From: Clostridium sp. D33t1_170424_F3
GTDB taxonomy: Bacteria > Bacillota > Clostridia > Oscillospirales > Acutalibacteraceae
NCBI RefSeq assembly: GCF_015667585.1
Contig: NZ_JADPEG010000007.1
Coordinates: forward strand, 114,176 to 178,175
Direction: 5' to 3'
Length of the DNA stretch: 64,000 nt
Shown here: positions 18,870 to 27,755 of the stretch, piece after piece
How positions within the stretch are numbered: the stretch's first letter is position 1
How the letters are laid out: the number at the start of each line of letters is the position of its first letter
The notes under the pieces: generated by a model
Database searches by the model: none
What the model was told of the DNA's origin: nothing
What the model saw: only the letters and a program-made list of their open reading frames with translations
Program-made: the position numbers and the translations under genes

Positions 18870-20810
18870 TCAGTGAATGCGGGAACCCGCCGGGATGCCG
18901 TCCACAAAGAGCACGCGCACGTCGTCCTCCGACGCGTCCGCCGCCAAAATCATGCCCTGGCTCTCCACGCTGCAGAGCTTTGCGGGCTTCAGGTTCGCCA
19001 CCAGCACGATGCTGTGGCCGACGAGCTCCTCCGGCTTGTACCACTGAGCAATGCCGGACACCACTGTGCGCTCGCCCTCGCCGTCGTCCAGTGTGAGCTT
19101 CAAAAGCTTTTTCGCGCGCTTCACCGGCTCGCAGGCTTTGATTGTCGCCACGCGCAGCTCCACCTTGGCAAAATCGTCGATGCCAATCTGCGCCAGGCCC
19201 TCGATATGCGGCTTCTCCGCCTGCTTCTGCTCCATCGGGTTGGGGATCAGATTGTTCAGTTCCTCAATCTCTTTATCGACGTCGATGCGCGGGAAGAGCG
19301 TGTCGCCCTTGGTGATGGCCGCATCCGCCGGGAGCAGGCCCCACTGTGCCGCAGCCTCATACGTGAGAATATCCGCCTGCGCGCCCAGCTGCTGCTGGAT
19401 CTTCGGCGCGGTCTCCGGCATAAACGGGGTAATCAGGATGGAAACGATGCGCAGGCATTCGCACAGATTGTACAGGACTGCCGCCAGACGGGCCTTTTTC
19501 GCCTCGTCCTTGCCGAGCGCCCATGGCATGGTTTCATCGATATACTTGTTGGAGCGGGCAATCAACCGCCAGATTTCCGTCAGCGCGTTGGAGAACTGGT
19601 AGCCGTCGATCGCCGCGTCGCACTTGGCGCGCAGGGCGCTGGCCATTGCGATCAGTTCATCGTCCGGAACGCCCGCCTCGCGCTCCGCCGGAATCGTGCC
19701 GCCAAAGTATTTCTGCACCATCGCCGTGGTGCGGGAGAGCAGGTTGCCCAGGTCGTTCGCCAGATCAGAATTGATGCGGCTGATCAACGCCTCGTTGGTG
19801 AACACGCCGTCGGAACCGAAGGGGATTTCACGCAGCAGGAAATAGCGGATGGCGTCCACGCCGTAGCGGTCGCACAGGATCATCGGATCCACGACGTTGC
19901 CCTTCGACTTACTCATCTTGGTGCCGTCGCCAAACAGCAGCCAGCCGTGGCCGTAAACCTGCTTGGGCAGCGGAAGATCCAGCGCCATCAGCATGGCAGG
20001 CCAGATGATGGTATGGAAGCGCACGATCTCCTTGCCGACAAAGTGCACGTCCGCAGGCCAGTATTTTTGATAATCGGAATCGTCGCCGGAACCGTAGCCC
20101 ATGGCGGTGATGTAGTTGGTAAGCGCGTCCAGCCAGACATAAACGACGTGCTTCGGGTCAAAGTCCACCGGGATACCCCAGGTAAAGCTGGTGCGGGAAA
20201 CGCACAGGTCGCCCAGGCCCTGCTTGATGAAATTGATCATCTCATTTTTGCGGCTCTCCGGCTGGATGAATTCCGGATGCTCCTCATAGAGCTTCAGGAT
20301 GCGGTCCCCGTAGTTGGACAGACGGAAGAAATACGCCTCCTCCTCGGCCCATTTGACCTCGCGCCCGCAGTCCGGACATTTGCCGTCCTTGAGCTGGGTC
20401 TCCGTCCAGAAGGCCTCGCAGGGGGTACAATACCAGCCCTCATATTTGCCTTTATAGATTTCGCCTTTGTCATACAGCGCCTTAAAAATCTGCTGCACTG
20501 CCTTGACGTGGTAATCGTCCGTGGTGCGGATAAAGCGGTCGTTGCTGATGTTCAGCAGCTTCCACAGATCCTGGAAGCCCGCGACGATCTTGTCCACATA
20601 TTCTTTGGGCGTCACGCCCGCCTCGGCGGCCTTCAGCTCAATCTTCTGCCCATGCTCGTCAGTGCCGGTCAGGAACATCACGTCGTAACCCTGCAAACGC
20701 TTATAGCGCGCGATCGCATCGCTGGCAACGGTGCAATAGCTGTGGCCGATGTGCGCCTTTCCGGAGGGATAGTAGATAGGGGTGGTGATATAAAAGGTTT
20801 TCTGATCCAT
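18870..20810 (-). CDS. metG: methionyl-tRNA synthetase
   Basis: The 646-residue class I synthetase shows the HIGH signature (SGKAHIGHSY), the KMSKS loop (TKMSKSKGNVVDP), a zinc knuckle with C-x2-C pairs (CTPC and CPDC) and a C-terminal tRNA-binding OB-fold domain (about 540-646, DFAKVELRVATI). It charges tRNA-Met. It heads an operon with tatD and the radical SAM gene, an arrangement well conserved in Firmicutes. No T-box leader was seen between it and its promoter. Confidence 0.97.
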   Translation of the reverse strand: MDQKTFYITTPIYYPSGKAHIGHSYCTVASDAIARYKRLQGYDVMFLTGTDEHGQKIELKAAEAGVTPKEYVDKIVAGFQDLWKLLNISNDRFIRTTDDYHVKAVQQIFKALYDKGEIYKGKYEGWYCTPCEAFWTETQLKDGKCPDCGREVKWAEEEAYFFRLSNYGDRILKLYEEHPEFIQPESRKNEMINFIKQGLGDLCVSRTSFTWGIPVDFDPKHVVYVWLDALTNYITAMGYGSGDDSDYQKYWPADVHFVGKEIVRFHTIIWPAMLMALDLPLPKQVYGHGWLLFGDGTKMSKSKGNVVDPMILCDRYGVDAIRYFLLREIPFGSDGVFTNEALISRINSDLANDLGNLLSRTTAMVQKYFGGTIPAEREAGVPDDELIAMASALRAKCDAAIDGYQFSNALTEIWRLIARSNKYIDETMPWALGKDEAKKARLAAVLYNLCECLRIVSILITPFMPETAPKIQQQLGAQADILTYEAAAQWGLLPADAAITKGDTLFPRIDVDKEIEELNNLIPNPMEQKQAEKPHIEGLAQIGIDDFAKVELRVATIKACEPVKRAKKLLKLTLDDGEGERTVVSGIAQWYKPEELVGHSIVLVANLKPAKLCSVESQGMILAADASEDDVRVLFVDGIPAGSRIH

Positions 20811-20899
20811 AACTGTTTCGCTCCTACTGTTTCAGTTTACACGTTTCCACAGGGTTCCATCGCGTTTGCAGGGGAAGCGTGCAGAGTTTTATCCTATAT

Positions 20900-20928
20900 A
20901 GTATACCCATTTCCTTCCTCTTTTTCAA
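20900..20928 (-). promoter_or_regulatory. metG promoter
   Basis: Minus strand -35 TTGAAA (20928-20923), 17-base spacer, -10 TATACT (20905-20900), about 85 bases before the metG ATG. Confidence 0.7.
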
Positions 20929-21064
20929 GGACGTTTCCAGAAGGCCGGGCCGTATCCTTTGAAATGGAACGGCTGCTGCACTGTCCATGGCAATTCTCTC
21001 TTGCCCGTTGCGGCCGGCAGGTCTAGGAACCAGAACGGTCCCTTTCATTACCGCCTGAATGTAC

Positions 21065-21114
21065 AAAAACAACGCCGCGGCGCCTGCTTTTGCAAACGCC
21101 CGGCGTTGTTTTTT
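21065..21114. terminator. terminator after the lipoprotein gene
   Basis: An 8-bp outer stem CAACGCCG plus an inner GC-rich stem, with A and T tracts on the two sides; it ends the 21141 lipoprotein transcript. Confidence 0.8.
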
Positions 21115-21140
21115 CAGCCCTGTTCTGGCAAGGTCCGCCG

Positions 21141-22199
21141 TCAGGCAGGCGATACCATGAAGATGATGGATACGTCGTCAATAATATACGTGAATGAGGC
21201 GTTATCGCCCAACGCCACTTTTACATCCTGCTCGCCCAGCACATCGCCCAGTTTTTCATCGATCTCATATTTGCGGTCCGGTTCAAATCCCGCGATTACA
21301 CTGGAACGCAGGGCTGCCAGCAGCTTCAATTCCCCGTCGCTTGCTTTATCTGTACTGACGCCGACAAACAGGCTGAACAGGTTGCCACTCGACGGGTTTT
21401 CCCGCAGCAAAACGCTCAGGCCGTCGCTGTGCTTATAAGTGTGCACCAGACTGCCGTCCTCATCCGTTTCCGAAGAGGTTTGCCATGCGGACATTTTTCC
21501 GTCCCCATATTCCTCCGTTACCGCGTCCAGCTCGGAAACCATGCTGGATACCATCATGGAAAATTCTTTTTTGGCCGGGCTTTCGGCCCCATCCGAAGAA
21601 CTGCCGGACCCAAACGATTCCGGCGGAACCACGCTGATGTACATGGCGCCGTTCTGGAACCCCAGGCTGAACGCCGCCTGATCTCCAAACGCATACTCAT
21701 TCACTGCCAGCTGATCGATGATCTCCGACGCCTTCCCCGGCTCAAACTGGTCGATCACCTCCGCCTGCAGGGCCGTGACGAAGTCAGCTTCGCCATCCGT
21801 CAGGTCGTCCAGGTTTGCAATCATCATCACCTGTACCAGCTTACCGCTCTGCTCCTCCCTGGCCAGCGCCAACTGAAAAGCTTTCTTATAATCGTAGATT
21901 TGCATCGGGTTGCCGTCCAGGTCCGTACTCTCCGCCGTATCCCAGGTGGAAAGCTTCCCGCCGCTGAACGCGTCCGAAAAGCCGTCCAGATACTGGAACA
22001 GGCTGTCCGCCGTCATGGGAAGCACCGGCGTTTTGGGCGCTTCGGAAGACGGTTCCGAGCTGCTCTCCGGCGGCGCGCTGGAGACTGCCGCGCTTTCCGG
22101 CGCGGAAGACGCTTCTGAAGAAGACGGCTGCCCACCGCTGTTCCCGCATCCCGTCAGTATCAGGCATAACACTGTAACAATTGCTGCCAATTTTTTCAT
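21141..22199 (-). CDS. hypothetical lipoprotein with internally duplicated domain
   Basis: The 352-residue precursor starts with a lipoprotein signal ending L-I-L-T-G-C (cysteine 18), followed by a Ser/Glu/Pro linker (about 20-60). The remainder consists of two related halves of about 135-140 residues. Matching landmarks include KLSTWDTAESTD against KMSAWQTSSETD, DGEADFVTALQAEVIDQFEPG against DGELKLLAALRSSVIAGFEPD, and similar hydrophobic ends. I recognise no family. It is probably anchored outside the cytoplasmic membrane. It stands alone between two terminators. Confidence 0.75.
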   Translation of the reverse strand: MKKLAAIVTVLCLILTGCGNSGGQPSSSEASSAPESAAVSSAPPESSSEPSSEAPKTPVLPMTADSLFQYLDGFSDAFSGGKLSTWDTAESTDLDGNPMQIYDYKKAFQLALAREEQSGKLVQVMMIANLDDLTDGEADFVTALQAEVIDQFEPGKASEIIDQLAVNEYAFGDQAAFSLGFQNGAMYISVVPPESFGSGSSSDGAESPAKKEFSMMVSSMVSELDAVTEEYGDGKMSAWQTSSETDEDGSLVHTYKHSDGLSVLLRENPSSGNLFSLFVGVSTDKASDGELKLLAALRSSVIAGFEPDRKYEIDEKLGDVLGEQDVKVALGDNASFTYIIDDVSIIFMVSPA

Positions 22200-22305
22200 A
22201 TTAATTCCTCCTTGGGAGAAATCATACCATAGATTTTTAACAAAAACAACAACCCAGGTTTTCAGATCGGGTGAAATGTTATCACTTTTTTACAACTATC
22301 ACAAA

Positions 22306-22333
22306 AAAGGAACGTACCGCGGTACGTTCCTTT
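22306..22333 (-). terminator. nitroreductase terminator (28-bp perfect palindrome)
   Basis: A perfect 28-bp palindrome (half AAAGGAACGTACCG) lies 14 bases after the nitroreductase stop. On the minus strand it is followed by TTTTTT, so it works as a terminator. Confidence 0.75.
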
Positions 22334-22346
22334 CCATGTCTTTCTA

Positions 22347-22943
22347 TCAGGAAAACACACACATGCGTTCCTCCACCGGCTGAAACAACTTTTCCCCTGG
22401 CTCTCCCGCAGGCGCGCCAAACGGCATCTGTGCGATCAGCAGCCAGCTCTCCGGCAGATCCCATTCCCGCCTGACCGCTTTGTCAATCAGCGGGTTGTAA
22501 TGCTGGATCGTCGCGCCCAGCCCGGCGTCCTCCAGCAGGTTCCATACATTATATTGCAGGATTCCATTGGACTGCTGCGCCCAGACTGGGAAATTCTCTT
22601 TGTACAGCGCAAATTTTTCGCCATACCTATTTGTGACAGCGGTATCGTCAAAGAACAGAACCGTGCCGTACCCGTCGGCAAAGGACTGAATCTTTTTCTT
22701 TGTCTGCGCGAACTGGGCTTTCGGCACTTTGTCCCGCAGCGTTTCCAGAACAATGGACCAGAGGCGGTCGTGATGTTTTCCAAATAACACAACCGCGCGG
22801 CTTCCCTGCATATTGAAGGATGACGGCGTATGCAGCACCGCCTGCTGCACCAGCTCCACAATACGTGCATCCGGTATGGGAGAGCTTTTCTCGATACTGT
22901 AAATACTTCTACGGCTTTTTATGGCTTCCAGATATGTTTTCAT
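22347..22943 (-). CDS. nitroreductase family protein
   Basis: A 198-residue FMN-dependent oxidoreductase. The typical nitroreductase start (AIKSRRSIYSIE) provides the first flavin contacts; HTPSSFNMQGSR is the second flavin loop, and LEDAGLGATIQHYNP is the conserved C-terminal region. The sequence is like the compact HBN1/Frm2-type subgroup rather than classical NfsB. An AGAAGGAGG ribosome site precedes the ATG. The substrate cannot be read from the sequence. It is monocistronic. Confidence 0.85.
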   Translation of the reverse strand: MKTYLEAIKSRRSIYSIEKSSPIPDARIVELVQQAVLHTPSSFNMQGSRAVVLFGKHHDRLWSIVLETLRDKVPKAQFAQTKKKIQSFADGYGTVLFFDDTAVTNRYGEKFALYKENFPVWAQQSNGILQYNVWNLLEDAGLGATIQHYNPLIDKAVRREWDLPESWLLIAQMPFGAPAGEPGEKLFQPVEERMCVFS

Positions 22944-23235
22944 GTGGTTCCTCCTTCTGTCCCGTGTGACAGATTAATCAACTGTTACTTCTTAAATTTT
23001 TTACAAGCGCTCCATGTTTATCATATCCGTATCATGTAAAAAAAGTCGGCGGTTCTTGTCTTTTTCCCGGTTGCCATGATTATAGATTTTAACATGATTT
23101 TGTTTTTAATCGTCAACTGGATATTGTGGGTTGCCTCTTAAACACGCGAGTGCATGTACGCATTTGCGCAACACTTTCCAGAGTCTGTTTTAAGGCGATG
23201 GATATGAAATCGTCTTCCGTTTACAGGATCTGCAA
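22944..23235. other. intergenic region upstream of the nitroreductase gene
   Basis: About 290 bases between the nitroreductase start and the znuB terminator. The half next to the gene is AT-rich and must contain its promoter, but no convincing -35/-10 pair stands out. No small gene with a good start was found. Confidence 0.4.
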
Positions 23236-23281
23236 AGGGGCACACAATCCGGCAGTTCCCTATACCGGATCGTATGCCCCT
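23236..23281 (-). terminator. terminator after znuB
   Basis: A 17-bp stem (AGGGGCATACGATCCGG with two G-T pairs) just after the znuB stop. On the minus strand it is followed by TTTGC. Confidence 0.75.
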
Positions 23282-23287
23282 CTTATT

Positions 23288-24142
23288 CTACCGCACGCGG
23301 TTTTTTCCGCCGGCATGCCCCAAGGCAAAGGTAATGAAGAAAATAGCCGCCGCGATCAGCACCACGGTGCCGCCTGCCGCCGTCCCCATGTAATAGGAAG
23401 CGATCAGGCCGCTGACGCCGGAAAACATCGAAATGCCGATGGCCCAGAAATGATAGGAGCGCATGCTCTTTGCCAGATTGCGCGCAGATGCTGCGGGCAG
23501 CACCAGCAGCGAATTGATAATCAGAATGCCCACCCACTTGATGGAGATGGTCACGATCACCGCAATGATTACCACGAACAGTTTTTCCACCAGGCGCACC
23601 CGGATATTCTTGCTGGCCGCCAGATCGGAATTGACGCTAGTGAGCAGGAACCGGTTAAAAAACAGCACCCAGACCAGCACTACCACCGCCAGCACCACCG
23701 CCAGCATCAGGATTTCCGGCGGCTGCACCGTAAGGATATCTCCGATTAAGTAACTGGAGTATTTGGCAAAGCCCCCCGTCGCGGAGAGCAGCACCACGCC
23801 CAGCGCCAGCCCCGTACTGGAGAACACACCGATAATCGTATCCGCGGAGGAATTTCCGGAACTCATCACCGCCGAGATGCACAACGCGAACAGCAATGAA
23901 AAGCCCAGCATGGAGAGCAGGTAATTGTCCACGCCCATCAGCACGCCGATGGCGATGCCCGTCAGCGCGGAATGCCCCAGCGCATCGGAAAAGAAGCTCA
24001 TTTTATTGTTGACGACCATCGTCCCCACCAGGCCGAACAGCGGCGTAATCAGCAGAATAGCAAGAAACGCATTTTTCATATACGCGAACTCCGTCCACTC
24101 AAACGGCAGCAGGCTGTCAATCAAATGATACAGGAACTCCAT
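23288..24142 (-). CDS. znuB: zinc-type ABC transporter permease
   Basis: A 284-residue membrane protein of the ABC-3 family with eight or nine hydrophobic helices. Typical segments are GTMVVNNKMSFFSDALGHSALTG near residue 45 and SIKWVGILIINSLLVLPAASARNLA near residue 205. It forms the channel of a manganese/zinc-class importer. Its ATG overlaps the last base of the ATPase gene (TGATG-type overlap). The metal is judged zinc from the histidine-rich binding protein and the upstream operator. Confidence 0.92.
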   Translation of the reverse strand: MEFLYHLIDSLLPFEWTEFAYMKNAFLAILLITPLFGLVGTMVVNNKMSFFSDALGHSALTGIAIGVLMGVDNYLLSMLGFSLLFALCISAVMSSGNSSADTIIGVFSSTGLALGVVLLSATGGFAKYSSYLIGDILTVQPPEILMLAVVLAVVVLVWVLFFNRFLLTSVNSDLAASKNIRVRLVEKLFVVIIAVIVTISIKWVGILIINSLLVLPAASARNLAKSMRSYHFWAIGISMFSGVSGLIASYYMGTAAGGTVVLIAAAIFFITFALGHAGGKNRVR

Positions 24143-24879
24143 TACCGCACCTCCCTTGCCAGCTTCAGGCCAAAGGCTTCCTGTACTTCCGGCGAGCGCA
24201 TCACTTTGTCGACCGGCCCGCTCACCACGATGGTGCGGTCCAGCAGCGCCGCGCGCGTTGCATACCGCTGCACATGGGACAAATCGTGCGAAACGAGGAT
24301 GACCGGCATGTGAAACTCGCTGCGAAGGGACGTAACCAGATCATAAAACACCTCGATGCCCTTGCGATCCACCGCGGAAACCGGCTCGTCCAGCAGCAGC
24401 AGGTCGGGCATCGGTTCCAGCGCAAAGGCCAGCAGCACGCGCTGCATCTCGCCTCCGGAAAGGCTCCCCAACCGCTTATTCAGCAGGTGATAGCCGCCCA
24501 CCTTCTCCAGCATGGTGTTGGCCCGTTCCCGCTTTTCCTTCTGATGTCCCAGCCAGACGGGAATTTCCGAAAGGTTCGCGCAGAGCATATCCGCCACCGT
24601 CATGGGGGTCGAGCGGTCAAAGACCATATTCTGCGGTACATAGCCGATGCGCGGCTTTTGTACGCGTTCTCCCATCGGGTTGGTGAACACGATGCTTCCG
24701 GAATACGGGATGCGCCCCAGAAGGGCTTTTAACAAGGTGGTCTTGCCCGCGCCGTTGCGCCCGATGAGCGCCATAATTTCCCCGTGATGCACGTCCAGCG
24801 AAACGTCGTGGATAATCACTCCGTCGCGCTTGTGCACGGTCAGATTGCGAATTTGAGTGCTGCACTTACATTGTTCCAT
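24142..24879 (-). CDS. znuC: zinc-type ABC transporter ATP-binding protein
   Basis: A 245-residue ABC ATPase: Walker A GRNGAGKTTLL, Q-loop in IGYVPQNMVF, signature LSGGEMQR, Walker B LLLLDEPVSAVD and switch histidine in LVSHDLSHV. It energises the ABC-3 permease encoded by the next, overlapping gene. It lies 76 bases downstream of the binding-protein gene in the order znuA-znuC-znuB. Confidence 0.93.
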   Translation of the reverse strand: MEQCKCSTQIRNLTVHKRDGVIIHDVSLDVHHGEIMALIGRNGAGKTTLLKALLGRIPYSGSIVFTNPMGERVQKPRIGYVPQNMVFDRSTPMTVADMLCANLSEIPVWLGHQKEKRERANTMLEKVGGYHLLNKRLGSLSGGEMQRVLLAFALEPMPDLLLLDEPVSAVDRKGIEVFYDLVTSLRSEFHMPVILVSHDLSHVQRYATRAALLDRTIVVSGPVDKVMRSPEVQEAFGLKLAREVR

Positions 24880-24955
24880 GTTTCAATCTCCAAAAGGGTG
24901 ATTTTTGTATTATACTGTCAATTTTATACGTATTGTATTGATAAATTGGCTTTTA

Positions 24956-25927
24956 TCAGGCAAGCGCCTCTTTCAGGACTTCCATATTCTGCTCCATCGC
25001 GCGCAGATAGGCGTCTTTGTCGTCGTCGCCTGTAACGGCCGGATCCAGAATATAAACATTTGCGCCGCTTTCGTCTGCAACAATTTTGGCGGCAGAGGCC
25101 GGATACTGTGGCTCTGCAAAAACCGCTTTGACGCCCGTCCCGCGGATCAGGCGGATGGTGTCCGCCAGCTCCTTTGCGCTGGGCTGGCTGTCCGGCTCCC
25201 GGTTGACCACCTTGACGATGTGCAGGTCAAACTCCTCCGCAAAGTAAGGGAACGCCTCATGAAAGGTGATAATCTCCCGGTTCGGCAAGTCGTCCAGTGC
25301 CGCATGCATCCGGCCCCGCAGATCGCTCAGCTTTGCGATGTACTGTTGCGCGTTTTCCTGATACGCGAGAGCGTTTTCCGGGTCGGCCTGCGCCAGACCG
25401 TCCGCAATGTTCTGAACCTGCCGGATACTGTTTGTGATGGAAACCCAAATATGCGGGTTGACTTCCTCATCCTCATGGTCTTCGTGCGCTTCATCGGTCC
25501 CATGGCTGTGCGCTTCCCCCGCTTCAATCAGCGGAAGCCCATCGCTGGAAACCAGAACGTGAAGATCGGGAAGCTGCGCGGTCACCTTTTCCATAAAGCT
25601 TTCCATGCCGCCCCCGTTGATGACAAATACGTCCGCCTGCTCGATATTTTTCATATCTTTGGATTGCAGCTGGTAATCGTGCAGGCAGCCTGCCTGCTGC
25701 CCGGCCATATTGTCCACCTGTACGCCTTCTATCCCATCTGTAATATTAATCGCCATAATATACAAAGGGTAGAACGACGTCACCACATGAAAGCGCGGTT
25801 GCTGGTCTGTTTCCCGTTTTGCGCAGCCTGCCAACGCAGAAAGCAGCAGGCAGAGAGCCAATACAACCGCCCCTATTTTTTTCAGATTGAAAACGCCGGT
25901 ACAACCGGCGTGAAATACTTTCTTCAC
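24956..25927 (-). CDS. znuA: zinc-binding lipoprotein of ABC transporter
   Basis: A 323-residue cluster A-I metal-binding protein. The GTG start at 25927 has AGGAGG five bases upstream. The signal peptide ends L-S-A-L-A-G-C, a lipobox. A histidine/acid-rich flexible loop (HSHGTDEAHEDHEDE, about 135-155) followed by NPHIWVS is the mark of zinc rather than manganese binders, and later FHEAFPYF carries another ligand. It captures extracellular Zn(II) for ZnuCB. A perfect Fur-family palindrome overlaps its transcription start region. Confidence 0.93.
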   Translation of the reverse strand: MKKVFHAGCTGVFNLKKIGAVVLALCLLLSALAGCAKRETDQQPRFHVVTSFYPLYIMAINITDGIEGVQVDNMAGQQAGCLHDYQLQSKDMKNIEQADVFVINGGGMESFMEKVTAQLPDLHVLVSSDGLPLIEAGEAHSHGTDEAHEDHEDEEVNPHIWVSITNSIRQVQNIADGLAQADPENALAYQENAQQYIAKLSDLRGRMHAALDDLPNREIITFHEAFPYFAEEFDLHIVKVVNREPDSQPSAKELADTIRLIRGTGVKAVFAEPQYPASAAKIVADESGANVYILDPAVTGDDDKDAYLRAMEQNMEVLKEALA

Positions 25928-25937
25928 AGAAACCTCC

Positions 25938-25960
25938 TAAATGCAAATGATTTGCATTTA
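25938..25960. promoter_or_regulatory. Zur/Fur-type operator
   Basis: A perfect 10-3-10 inverted repeat (TAAATGCAAA-TGA-TTTGCATTTA) between the -10 box and the ribosome site of znuA. It contains the 7-1-7 layout TGCAAAT-N-ATTTGCA common to Fur-family operators. Given the zinc genes downstream, a Zur-type repressor is the likely ligand; no zur gene lies in this window. Confidence 0.8.
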
Positions 25961-25962
25961 CT

Positions 25963-25991
25963 ATCATACTCCCGCCGTGAAAAGCTGTCAA
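25963..25991 (-). promoter_or_regulatory. znuA promoter
   Basis: Minus strand -35 TTGACA (25991-25986, perfect), 17-base spacer, -10 TATGAT (25968-25963). The operator begins two bases after the -10. Confidence 0.85.
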
Positions 25992-26048
25992 GCCCTGCAT
26001 GTATTCTATTGTGCTGCAAAGATCGGCTGATTAATCCAAAAAAAGCGC

Positions 26049-26082
26049 AAAAAGGACATTGTCCTACAACAGTGTCCTTTTT
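26049..26082 (-). terminator. terminator after the sigma/DUF4179 operon
   Basis: A 14-bp stem (AAAAAGGACACTGT, one G-T pair, 6-base loop) with T tract, 16 bases after the DUF4179 gene stop. Confidence 0.8.
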
Positions 26083-26097
26083 ACACATAGTTAAGTT

Positions 26098-27117
26098 TTA
26101 TTGCAGGTCAATGGTCCAATTCAGCTCACTGTCTATCTCGTCCAACGCTTCCGCATACCCGGAAATCAAGGCTATTCCGCCGATTTCAATGGATCGGATC
26201 GGCGCGGCCGGATTTTTCTCCAGCAAAATCTCATTTGACGTTCTATTCCAGCTGTGTGCAAACTGCGTCGTCCCACGATAGCGATTTCCCTCTTCATCCA
26301 CAAACATGACCGACTGGGGCAGCAAGCGCCAAATTACCGCATCGTCCGAAGGGGGTTGGTCCAGGCTCATAAAAATCCGCCTTCCATCCTGGCTCACGGA
26401 GGTTATCAGCGTTCCCTGCTCCAACTCCATGGTGTACTGGGTAGCAGACTGTTCCTCCGCCTGATCAGTCAATTCCAACGATAAAACCTGTCCCGTTCTT
26501 CTGGAATCGTCTCGCAAAAACAAATCATACTGCCCGTTTCCTTCCTGAAAAGTCATACTGCACATTGCCAACGCGCCATATTCTTCATAGCGCTTCGGAA
26601 GCGCAAGCCCCCGTTCCGCAAATTTCTCCGTCCATTCTTCCATGCTCATAAACGGAGTCGTACTGTGTTCCCCTTCCTGGATCCAGTCTTTCCCCAAATA
26701 GGATGGAAGGTATTTTCCATCCTCCGCCAGCTTCGCCCAAAAGGTACAGTCCGTCCCCACTCTGCCGGCGGACGTCAGTGCCTCCACCACCAGATGGACA
26801 TATCCATCCTTTTGAAACGCACCCTCCACACGATAGGTAACGTCGTTACAAGTCCATTCCACGGGCTCCTTTTGAACCAGAACGCCTCCGCCCCCCGTCA
26901 CCACTCCCACGCCGGAAATATAGCGAAAAAGTTTCTCCACACCTGTAGCTATTGTCCCAATATTCGCCAGGCAGAACACCAAAACCATACCGGCGGCAAT
27001 GGCACACAGGCGGCGCCAGATAAGCGCTTTCTTTCGTACCGGCGGCGCCAGCGCTTCTTTCGTCAGCTCCAGCAAATCATCCCGTGTCAAAACCTCGTCC
27101 CATTCGTATCGCTTCAT
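26098..27117 (-). CDS. DUF4179-like membrane protein, probable anti-sigma partner
   Basis: About 339 residues: a short cytoplasmic N segment (KRYEWDEVLTRDDLLELTKEAL), one transmembrane helix (about 38-58) and an extracellular domain with a YISGVGVVTGGGG segment near its start, as in DUF4179 proteins encoded beside sigma factors. The frame is open to 27255, but the ATG at 27117 has AGGAGG and overlaps the stop of the sigma factor gene (ATGA), giving tight coupling. By context it probably holds or senses for the sigma factor; this has not been shown by sequence alone. Confidence 0.75.
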   Translation of the reverse strand: MKRYEWDEVLTRDDLLELTKEALAPPVRKKALIWRRLCAIAAGMVLVFCLANIGTIATGVEKLFRYISGVGVVTGGGGVLVQKEPVEWTCNDVTYRVEGAFQKDGYVHLVVEALTSAGRVGTDCTFWAKLAEDGKYLPSYLGKDWIQEGEHSTTPFMSMEEWTEKFAERGLALPKRYEEYGALAMCSMTFQEGNGQYDLFLRDDSRRTGQVLSLELTDQAEEQSATQYTMELEQGTLITSVSQDGRRIFMSLDQPPSDDAVIWRLLPQSVMFVDEEGNRYRGTTQFAHSWNRTSNEILLEKNPAAPIRSIEIGGIALISGYAEALDEIDSELNWTIDLQ

Positions 27118-27665
27118 CCCTTTTCCTCCTTCTCTCGCATCCCCAGTCCCTGTTCCTCCAGCAGGGGCCGAAGCTTTTTCCGCAGTCGGGATACGCGTGC
27201 ATCCACCGCACCGGACGTGAGGTGCAGCTCCCGCCCGATCTCCGCCGAGGACCACTCATAAAGGAAGCGCAGGGTAAACAACTGCCGTTCCGCAGGCTCC
27301 AACCGTGCCAGCGCCCGCCGAAGCCCTTCCCGTACCGCGGTAGATTCGGTTTCGTCCGCGGCGGTCAAGGTGCACGCATGGTCTTCGATCGGCTCGGTCC
27401 GACCGATGCAAAGCCGCCTGCGGCGATCCAATGCCCGGCTGCGCACCATAACGCAGAGATATGTTTTTTCGCCGCCACGAGCTGTATCCAGCCGTTCCCG
27501 GTGATTTACATAATCCCAGACGGCGTCCTGCACGCATTCCTCGCAGTCCTCCGGGTAGTCCCGCAGAACAGCCCTTGCCACTGTTACAAGCAACCGGCGG
27601 TACTGTAGAAAGATACGCTCCGCCTCCTGTTCCCGGTTTTGCTGCAACATAAAATACACATCCAT
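27114..27665 (-). CDS. ECF-like sigma-70 family factor
   Basis: About 183 residues with sigma region 2 (about 20-90: ARAVLRDYPEDCEECVQDAVWDYV) and region 4 (about 115-175: LEPAERQLFTLRFLYEWSSAEIGRELHLTSGAVDARVSRLRKKL), and no region 3, as in group IV sigma factors. The GTG at 27683 is possible, but the ATG at 27665 is better placed after GGGGGGAG. It overlaps the membrane protein gene that follows, the usual sigma/anti-sigma arrangement. Promoter targets could not be identified. Confidence 0.85.
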   Translation of the reverse strand: MDVYFMLQQNREQEAERIFLQYRRLLVTVARAVLRDYPEDCEECVQDAVWDYVNHRERLDTARGGEKTYLCVMVRSRALDRRRRLCIGRTEPIEDHACTLTAADETESTAVREGLRRALARLEPAERQLFTLRFLYEWSSAEIGRELHLTSGAVDARVSRLRKKLRPLLEEQGLGMREKEEKG

Positions 27666-27755
27666 GTACGCTCCCCCCTTCACCTTATAGTACGGCGAAA
27701 AAGGACCGTTCCTGACGCTGCGAACGTCAATTATTTGAAGAAAAAATTTTGGGAT

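Noticed and set aside
20811..21060. Possible T-box leader for metG
   Set aside because: The minus strand between promoter and ATG is only about 85 bases and has no T-box core or specifier stem; a weak TGGAACC match is accidental.
20824..21072. An 82-codon minus-strand frame upstream of metG
   Set aside because: It overlaps the metG promoter and a terminator, has no ribosome site and no recognisable sequence.
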